From an uncultured Pelagibacteraceae bacterium (GTDB lineage: Bacteria > Pseudomonadota > Alphaproteobacteria > Pelagibacterales > Pelagibacteraceae): a stretch of 64,000 bases of DNA. A program made the translations under genes and the position numbers. The stretch covers positions 41,012-105,011 of the forward strand of contig CACBYG010000005.1 of assembly GCA_902543535.1 (NCBI GenBank), written 5' to 3'. Position 1 is the stretch's first letter; the number at the start of each line of letters is the position of its first letter. Below the pieces are notes generated by a model. That model was not told the origin of the DNA. It made no database searches and saw nothing but the letters and a program-made list of their open reading frames with translations. Positions 58,872 to 64,000 of this stretch are shown piece after piece.

Positions 58872-60182
58872 TTAGCTAACTGCAAAACTTACAACACTAA
58901 GTATTGCAATTACCCATATTGCCGGAGAAGTGCTTGAAAACTTTCCAGTAAATATTTTTATTAAAGCATAGGAAACAAATGCCAAGGCAATTCCATTACT
59001 TATACTATAAGTTAATGGCATAGCTATCATTGCTAGAATTGCAGGAGCTGACTCTGATATATCATTCCACTCAATATCTGTAATATTTCTTATGAAAAGA
59101 ACAGACACAAAGAGAAGGGCAGCACCATCAATTTGTTTAGGTAGACTAGTTGCAAGTGGTGCAAAAAATATACATGCTAAGAACAACAATCCAATTACTA
59201 AAGAAGTCATTCCAGTTTTTCCACCAGCTTTGACACCAGCACCAGACTCGACATAACTGGTTACAGTTGTTGTACCCATCATTGCTCCAGCTACAGTTCC
59301 AACACTGTCAGACAACATAGCTTTATTAATATCCTTTACTTTTCCATCTTTACCAACTTTTCCAGCTACGTTAGCTACAGAAGTTAAAGTTCCAGCAGTA
59401 TCAAAAAAATCAATAAACAATAATGTAAATATTACTGTAGACATTCCTGCAGTCATTGCAGCAGATAAATCAAATTCAAAAAGATATGTCATTGGAGGAG
59501 GCGAGCTTGCAATTCCGTTAAATTTTGCAAGGCCAGTTGCCCATGCAATTATACTGAACGCTAAAATTCCTATAATAATATTTCCTTTAACATTCATTTT
59601 ATCTAAAACAATAATTGCTATAAACGTTGCACATCCTAATAGAACCAATGGATCACCTAGATTACCGAGTTGGACTAAGGTAACGGGATTGTCTACAACA
59701 ACCTCCATTATTTGAAGACCAATAATTGCCAGGAATAATCCTATTCCTGCACCTATTCCCAATTTTAAACTTTTTGGTATTGAGTTAATTAACCACGCTC
59801 TTATCGGAGTAAGAGATATGATTAAGAACAATACCCCTGCAACTAAGACTGCGCCTAAAGCTTCTTGAGGAGTGTATCCCATACCAGCACAAACTCCGAA
59901 AGCAACGAACGCATTAATACCCATACCCGGGGCAAGACCGATAGGCCAAGTTTTTCCATAAAAGGCCATTATGAAACAAGCTAAAGCCGTTGCTAATATT
60001 GTTGCTGTATAAACTGCGCCGAAATCAAAGAAACCTTTTTCGGGTCCGGCAAACTCTCCCGATAAGATAAATGGATTTAAAAACATTATGTATGCCATAG
60101 TCAAAAACGTAGTAGTTCCTGCTATTACTTCTGTTTTAAAATTTGTATTGTGTTTTTTGTAATTAAAATAATTATCAAGCAT
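58872..60182 (-). CDS. NCS2 family purine permease (AzgA/GhxP-like)
   Basis: Nucleobase/proton symporter. N-terminal TEVIAGTTTFLTMAYIMFLNP, GMGINAFVAF, and the FVDFFDTAGTL-like segment (IDFFDTAGTLTSVA) are the adenine/guanine/hypoxanthine subgroup marks. AGGAGG (60192-60187) lies four bases before ATG 60182, which sets the start (436 residues) over an ATG eight codons upstream. Likely feeds the neighbouring phosphoribosyltransferase. Confidence 0.88.
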   Translation of the reverse strand: MLDNYFNYKKHNTNFKTEVIAGTTTFLTMAYIMFLNPFILSGEFAGPEKGFFDFGAVYTATILATALACFIMAFYGKTWPIGLAPGMGINAFVAFGVCAGMGYTPQEALGAVLVAGVLFLIISLTPIRAWLINSIPKSLKLGIGAGIGLFLAIIGLQIMEVVVDNPVTLVQLGNLGDPLVLLGCATFIAIIVLDKMNVKGNIIIGILAFSIIAWATGLAKFNGIASSPPPMTYLFEFDLSAAMTAGMSTVIFTLLFIDFFDTAGTLTSVANVAGKVGKDGKVKDINKAMLSDSVGTVAGAMMGTTTVTSYVESGAGVKAGGKTGMTSLVIGLLFLACIFFAPLATSLPKQIDGAALLFVSVLFIRNITDIEWNDISESAPAILAMIAMPLTYSISNGIALAFVSYALIKIFTGKFSSTSPAIWVIAILSVVSFAVS

Positions 60183-60307
60183 TTGTCCTCCTAATACTGC
60201 AGACATATTTGATTCTATTGATTATTTCCTCAATAAACCTCTATTTATTCACAACATTCAACTTGGAAGTTTATATTTATGCCATAATTAGGTTTTATAT
60301 TAAATAA

Positions 60308-60613
60308 ATGACCAAATTTAGAATTATTTTTATAACTATAATTTTATCTATGACAATTGCTGGCTGTCAAACAGTCAAACAAAAAACAGATGCAATTGTA
60401 GAAAAAGAGAATGAAAAATTAAGTGAATTTATTGGAAAATCTTCAAGCAAACTTCAAATGGAATTAGGAAAACCTGATGAGGATTTTAAAAATGCCAAAG
60501 GTAATTTGGAGTTTGTATATAACACAAAAAAATATTTGATACCTTGTGAACGAAGATTTGAAATAAATTCAGAAAATATTGTTGTTGGTTTTGTATCCAA
60601 TGGATGCTTTTAA
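60308..60613 (+). CDS. Small lipoprotein (SmpA/BamE-like region possible)
   Basis: 101-residue lipoprotein with signal peptide and lipobox TIAGC (C20). The mature part has a helical segment, then GKSSSKLQMELGKPDE, reminiscent of SmpA/OmlA-type 'G..... l..lGkPd' sequences, and two cysteines (PCERRF and NGCF) that could pair. Exact family uncertain. It stands alone, ending at a hairpin terminator. Confidence 0.7.
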   Translation: MTKFRIIFITIILSMTIAGCQTVKQKTDAIVEKENEKLSEFIGKSSSKLQMELGKPDEDFKNAKGNLEFVYNTKKYLIPCERRFEINSENIVVGFVSNGCF

Positions 60614-60618
60614 ATCAA

Positions 60619-60646
60619 ACTTGCGAGGATAAAAATCCCCGCAAGT
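60619..60646. terminator. Hairpin terminator between lipoprotein and hsp20
   Basis: ACTTGCG (60619-60625) pairs with CGCAAGT (60640-60646); after one A/C mismatch, GGAT (60627-60630) pairs with ATCC (60635-60638) around an AAAA loop. It sits between two convergent genes and is expected to work on both strands. Confidence 0.75.
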
Positions 60647-60656
60647 AAGGTTAAAC

Positions 60657-61103
60657 TTATTTAATTTCTATAAGTTTTTTCTTTTTATGTTCTGGAATAA
60701 TTCTTTCACAAGATATTGTTAAAAGACCGTCCTTAAGCTCAGCACCATTTACTTTTACATCATCAGCAATAGTGAATGATCTTGCAAATTGTCTTTGAGA
60801 AATACCTTTATGAATGATTTCTCCATCAACATCACTGTTATCAGATTTATTAACTTGTTTAGTTCTAACTGTTAATAAATTATCCTCGAACTCAACTTCA
60901 ACATCTTTTCTATTAAAACCAGCTAAAGCAACCTCAATTGCATAGTTGTCTTTACCTGTTTTTCGAATGTTGTAAGGTGGGTAATTTGACTGCATTGTCA
61001 AATTTCCGTTACCTAACATATTTTCAAATTGATCAAACATATCGTCAAAACCAATTGAAAACGGTCTTAGTGAGTTAAATATAGATAGATCCTTACTTGT
61101 CAT
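60657..61103 (-). CDS. ibpA: Small heat shock protein, Hsp20/IbpA type
   Basis: ATP-independent holdase. The alpha-crystallin domain spans about 38-140 (YPPYNIRKTG, VEVALAGFNRKDVEV, ISQRQFARSFTI, GLLTISCERIIPE). 148 residues. IbpA-like order in the class A alphaproteobacterial group. Upstream are an RpoH-type promoter and a leader in which the AGGAGG ribosome binding site can pair with TTGCT, so heat induction at both levels is inferred. Confidence 0.92.
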   Translation of the reverse strand: MTSKDLSIFNSLRPFSIGFDDMFDQFENMLGNGNLTMQSNYPPYNIRKTGKDNYAIEVALAGFNRKDVEVEFEDNLLTVRTKQVNKSDNSDVDGEIIHKGISQRQFARSFTIADDVKVNGAELKDGLLTISCERIIPEHKKKKLIEIK

Positions 61104-61108
61104 AATAT

Positions 61109-61159
61109 CCTCCTTTGTAAAGCAAGTTTATATTTAGTAAGCCCCATTAGGCGACCTAC
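61109..61159 (-). promoter_or_regulatory. Candidate ROSE-like RNA thermometer in hsp20 leader
   Basis: Minus-strand leader. Hairpin 1 pairs GTAGG..C.CC with GGGGCTTAC around TAAT (about 61158-61136) with a bulge and a mismatch. In hairpin 2 TTGCT (61125-61121) faces AGGA of the AGGAGG (61114-61109), flanked by complementary AATAT and ATATT that enclose the ribosome binding site up to the ATG. U(U/C)GCU opposite AGGA with an unpaired G is the defining core of ROSE thermometers (family knowledge). Confidence 0.5.
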
Positions 61160-61165
61160 ATATAT

Positions 61166-61194
61166 TATTTAGGAATTACTTTTGATATTTCAAG
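61166..61194 (-). promoter_or_regulatory. RpoH (sigma-32)-type heat-shock promoter of hsp20
   Basis: CTTG (61194-61191, within CTTGAAA), 17 bases, then CCTAAATA (61173-61166). This fits the alphaproteobacterial heat-shock consensus CTTG-N17/18-CYTATNT with one mismatch. The leader to the ATG at 61103 would be about 55 bases. Confidence 0.6.
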
Positions 61195-61202
61195 ATTAAA
61201 AA

Positions 61203-63278
61203 TTAGATTTTTTTTGAGATTTTTAGCGCGAACGCATAGTCAATTGCAATTTCTTCAATGGCACCATCTCGGCCAGATTTACCACCATGGCCTGCATTCA
61301 TTTCGGTTTTTAGTAAAAGCAAATTATTATCAGTTTTATATTCTCTTAATTTTGCTGTAAATTTCGCAGGCTCATCAAACAAAACTCGATTATCGCTTAG
61401 ACTAGTTGTTATCAACATGTGAGGATAATCTGCTTTTTTAATATTATTGTACGGGGCATATGAAAAAATATAATCAAAGTGTTCTTTGTTATCTTTCGCA
61501 TTTCCAAATTCATCAAACTCTCCAACTGTTAAAGGTAAAGAATGATCTAGATTTGTTGTTAATGAGTCAACAAAAGGTACAGCCATTATAATCCCTAAAA
61601 ATAAATCTGGAGACTGATTTACAACTGCGCCCATAAGTAATCCACCTGCCGACCCACCCATGCCAATGATTTTACCTTTAGAGGTATAATTATTTTCTAT
61701 TAAATACTTACCTGCATGAATATAATCCTCAAAAGTATTTTTTTTGTTAGTTAGTTTTCCTTCTTTCCACCACTTCATTCCTTTTTCCATACCACCTCTT
61801 ATGTGGGCAGTTGCCCAAATAATATCTCTATCTATTAAACTTAATCTTGTTGATGAAAAACTTGGGCTCATAGAATTTCCATAAGACCCATAACCATAAA
61901 GGAGTAAGTTTGCAGACCCATCTTTTTTTGTTTTTTTATGACGTGTAATTGTTAATGGAACTAATCTTCCATCATGTGATTTGAATTCCACTCTTTCCAC
62001 AATATAATTTTCTGGGTCGTGTCCTGATGGAATTTCTTGCTCTTTAACAAGAATTTTGGATTTATTAGATAAATTATACTTATAAACTCTCGAAGGTGTT
62101 TTAGGTGAAGAATATCCAATATAAATTTCATCTGTATCCCTATCTCTTTGAACAAGTGATACTCCAGGAACATATATAGTTTCATCAGAAAAAATTAACT
62201 CTTGTTCAATATTTTTAGAGATATTTCTAACAAATAATTTATCTAAAGCATTAGATGTTTCAGATCTAATAATCCAATTTTTTAGAAAAGTTAGACCTCC
62301 TATTAAAACTTCTTTCTTTGGTAAAATAAAAGGTTTCCAGTCTTGTTTTTCTAAACTATCTGTAATGTCAATTTTAAAATCTTCTGCATTTTTATTTGTG
62401 TGATTATAAAATTTGCCATCCCATGAGCTTATTGAGTATAGAACACCCCTATCTCTTTTAATTATGAGTTTTGGAAGAGGGTCTGACTCATCTACATTAA
62501 AATAGTATTGTTCTGAGGTGTTATGATCAGATGTATTTATAAAATAATACTTTTCGTCTGAACTTAATCCAATACTAACTGTAAAAGCCTCACTTTTTTC
62601 TTCAAAAATTAACTTATCTTTATCTTTAAAATTTCCTATCTCGTGTCTATAAATTTTTCTTGCTCTGTGATTTTTATCTAGTTTTGAGTAAAAGATATAT
62701 TTATCATCTAAACTAAAAGTAATTCCCCCAGATGTTTCTGTAATTTCCTTAGAAATAATTTTATTTGTTTTTATATCTCTAATACGAATAGTATAATATT
62801 CAGAACCTTTGAGGTCTAATGAATAGCCAAGATATTTATCGTTGTTACTTACCTCTAAGTCACCAACACCAAAGTACTCAGTTTTAAGTTGTTCTTTTTC
62901 CTTATCGCCATTCCAAATTTCCTCAACTTTACTTGTTCCAATTTTTTTTCTAAGTTTAATTGAATAATTTCCTTTAGCTGTTGTTTTTGTCCAATATTCA
63001 TAAGTATGATCCTTGTAAGGCAAAGACTCATCATCTAATTTTATTCTTCCCTTGATTTCATCAAATAATTTTTTTTGTAATTTTTTAGTGTCTTTTAAAT
63101 AATACTCTGCATAAGAATTTTCTTGATCTAAATATTTTTTTACCTCAGGGTCTAACTTAGATTTATCTTTTAAAACTTCTAAGATATTTTTTTGATGTAT
63201 CCAGCTATAATTATCTTCCCACTCGACATTGTGACAAGATTTTATCTCTGGTTTTTTTTTTAGATATGGTACTTTCAT
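61203..63278 (-). CDS. ptrB: Oligopeptidase B (prolyl oligopeptidase family S9A)
   Basis: Serine peptidase cleaving short peptides after basic residues. An N-terminal beta-propeller (about 60-400; EDNYSWIHQ at the start) gates a C-terminal hydrolase domain with nucleophile Ser in GGSAGG (about 541) and catalytic H664 in NAGHGGKSG; YGYGSYG and RGGMEKGMKWW are typical. 691 residues, full length. No signal peptide. Ends immediately before the hsp20 promoter and is divergent from the J-domain gene by 16 bases. Confidence 0.92.
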   Translation of the reverse strand: MKVPYLKKKPEIKSCHNVEWEDNYSWIHQKNILEVLKDKSKLDPEVKKYLDQENSYAEYYLKDTKKLQKKLFDEIKGRIKLDDESLPYKDHTYEYWTKTTAKGNYSIKLRKKIGTSKVEEIWNGDKEKEQLKTEYFGVGDLEVSNNDKYLGYSLDLKGSEYYTIRIRDIKTNKIISKEITETSGGITFSLDDKYIFYSKLDKNHRARKIYRHEIGNFKDKDKLIFEEKSEAFTVSIGLSSDEKYYFINTSDHNTSEQYYFNVDESDPLPKLIIKRDRGVLYSISSWDGKFYNHTNKNAEDFKIDITDSLEKQDWKPFILPKKEVLIGGLTFLKNWIIRSETSNALDKLFVRNISKNIEQELIFSDETIYVPGVSLVQRDRDTDEIYIGYSSPKTPSRVYKYNLSNKSKILVKEQEIPSGHDPENYIVERVEFKSHDGRLVPLTITRHKKTKKDGSANLLLYGYGSYGNSMSPSFSSTRLSLIDRDIIWATAHIRGGMEKGMKWWKEGKLTNKKNTFEDYIHAGKYLIENNYTSKGKIIGMGGSAGGLLMGAVVNQSPDLFLGIIMAVPFVDSLTTNLDHSLPLTVGEFDEFGNAKDNKEHFDYIFSYAPYNNIKKADYPHMLITTSLSDNRVLFDEPAKFTAKLREYKTDNNLLLLKTEMNAGHGGKSGRDGAIEEIAIDYAFALKISKKI

Positions 63279-63294
63279 TTGCTCTAGGAAATAT

Positions 63295-63798
63295 ATGAAT
63301 ATTATAATTTATACACTGTTAATTTTAATTATTTTATACTTTTTATTAAGATGGTTCTCTAATGCTGCTCTTAATAAGATGTCAAGAGGACTAAGATTAC
63401 TATCAATTCTACTATTAGTGATTTTCGCAGTATTATTTGCCATTGGAGGAAAATTTTTACTAACATTACCATTAACATTAGCAAGTCTAGCTCTTGTAAA
63501 ACTTAAAGGTTTGTCCTTAATTCAAATGCTTTCACTTTATAGACTTATTAAAACTTTAAGAAATTCTGGAAGATTTTCTTTTAACCAATCTATGAGCAAT
63601 AATTCATCAACATTATCTGTTTCAGAAGCATATAAAATATTAAATTTAGATATTACAAAGAAACCCACTAAAGAAATTGTTAATAAAGCTTATTTAAAAA
63701 TTCAAAAAAAAATTCATCCTGATGTCTCTCCAGAGACTGCAAGATTATCAACTATAGTAAATGAAGCTAAAGAAATTGTTCTTCAAGATATTTCTTAA
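63295..63798 (+). CDS. Membrane-anchored J-domain protein (TIM14/Pam18-like layout)
   Basis: Two N-terminal hydrophobic segments (about 2-20 and 32-66) are followed by a C-terminal J domain (about 108-167) with the HPD motif at 141-143 (KKIHPD) and SEAYKILNLD. 167 residues. The layout, anchor then C-terminal J domain, is that of mitochondrial Tim14/Pam18 and related alphaproteobacterial proteins, unlike classical DnaJ. It would recruit DnaK to the inner membrane; partner unknown. Its stop shares four bases (63795-63798) with the next convergent gene. Confidence 0.8.
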   Translation: MNIIIYTLLILIILYFLLRWFSNAALNKMSRGLRLLSILLLVIFAVLFAIGGKFLLTLPLTLASLALVKLKGLSLIQMLSLYRLIKTLRNSGRFSFNQSMSNNSSTLSVSEAYKILNLDITKKPTKEIVNKAYLKIQKKIHPDVSPETARLSTIVNEAKEIVLQDIS

Positions 63799-64000
63799 GA
63801 TAATATTGATATAAATTTACTGACTATTTTTTCTGAATTTATTTTATCTTTACCCAATGTATTATGAGAGACCATTTGCTCACCGTCAGGTATAATTGGA
63901 TACATATTTGTTGAATAAGATCCATAAATTAAAGGAGTGTCAGCCATTAATGTAATAGTTTTAACACCAAGGGCTGATGATAAATGTGCAAAGCTAGTAT
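63795..64000 (-). CDS. Glycosyltransferase family 9-like protein, C-terminal part (cut by window end)
   Basis: The readable 68 codons (5' end beyond the window) encode TSFAHLSSALGVKTITLM, the pattern of the C-terminal nucleotide-sugar-binding region of ADP-heptose:LPS heptosyltransferases (D/T-S...HLAsALG), then a tail ending FISILS. The aligned aspartate lies outside the window. Family assignment is tentative. The gene converges on the J-domain gene with a TTAA shared stop. Confidence 0.55.
   Translation of the reverse strand, partial: TSFAHLSSALGVKTITLMADTPLIYGSYSTNMYPIIPDGEQMVSHNTLGKDKINSEKIVSKFISILS

Overview
The window is a stretch of a very AT-rich, extremely gene-dense chromosome. Gene content and order point to a SAR11 alphaproteobacterium (Pelagibacterales, 'Candidatus Pelagibacter'-like). 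Evidence: the alphaproteobacterial order mdh-sucCD-sucAB-lpd, an F1 ATP synthase operon split from F0, a class I lysyl-tRNA synthetase, chvI-chvG next to ahcY, RegA/ActR and metX-metW behind a SAM-II riboswitch, together with almost no spacer DNA. There are no rRNA or tRNA genes, insertion sequences, phage genes or CRISPR arrays, and no gene-free stretch longer than about 190 bases.

Layout. 1-8775: TCA-cycle operon (mdh, sucC, sucD, sucA, sucB, lpd) preceded by a compact, GC-rich leader that can fold into a pseudoknot. 8937-11150: TPR/O-GlcNAc-transferase-like protein. 11168-18020: priA, then atpHAGDC. 18017-24543 (minus): rplU-rpmA-obgE-proB-proA-nadD-rsfS-ctpA-rppH. 24609-27047 (minus): metX-metW-gloB under a SAM-II riboswitch, divergent from hisC-tyrA (27239-29218). 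29215-32764 (minus): trkH-ampG-NlpC/P60. 32853-36385: lysK-pyrD, then rpmB and a VUT transporter gene. 36382-39487 (minus): polyamine cluster (ornithine-decarboxylase-like, deoxyhypusine-synthase-like, agmatinase-like). 39657-47266: regA, bioY (minus), polA, chvI-chvG, ahcY. 47250-49355: tsaE-amgK-murU. 49333-51067: gpmA (minus), VanZ-like, SLT lipoprotein. 51064-56446 (minus): msrA-sseA-RND adaptor-RND pump. 56481-64000: DMT permease, AlkA-type glycosylase, DUF1330, purine phosphoribosyltransferase and NCS2 permease, small lipoprotein, Hsp20, oligopeptidase B, membrane J-domain protein, and the 3' end of a glycosyltransferase-9-like gene.

How it works together. Most genes are housekeeping: TCA cycle, ATP synthesis, proline, methionine and aromatic amino acids, replication and repair, and peptidoglycan recycling (NlpC/P60-AmpG and AmgK-MurU). 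Uptake of precursors is represented by BioY (biotin) and VUT (probably queuosine precursors). The most interesting signals are regulatory RNAs and compaction: the mdh leader pseudoknot, the SAM-II aptamer starting at its promoter's predicted +1, an RpoH promoter plus ROSE-like thermometer before hsp20, near-leaderless promoters at ahcY and rpmB, a 13-bp palindrome between bioY and polA, and convergent genes that share a four-base TTAA stop. All assignments come from reading motifs and gene order; no database search was run.
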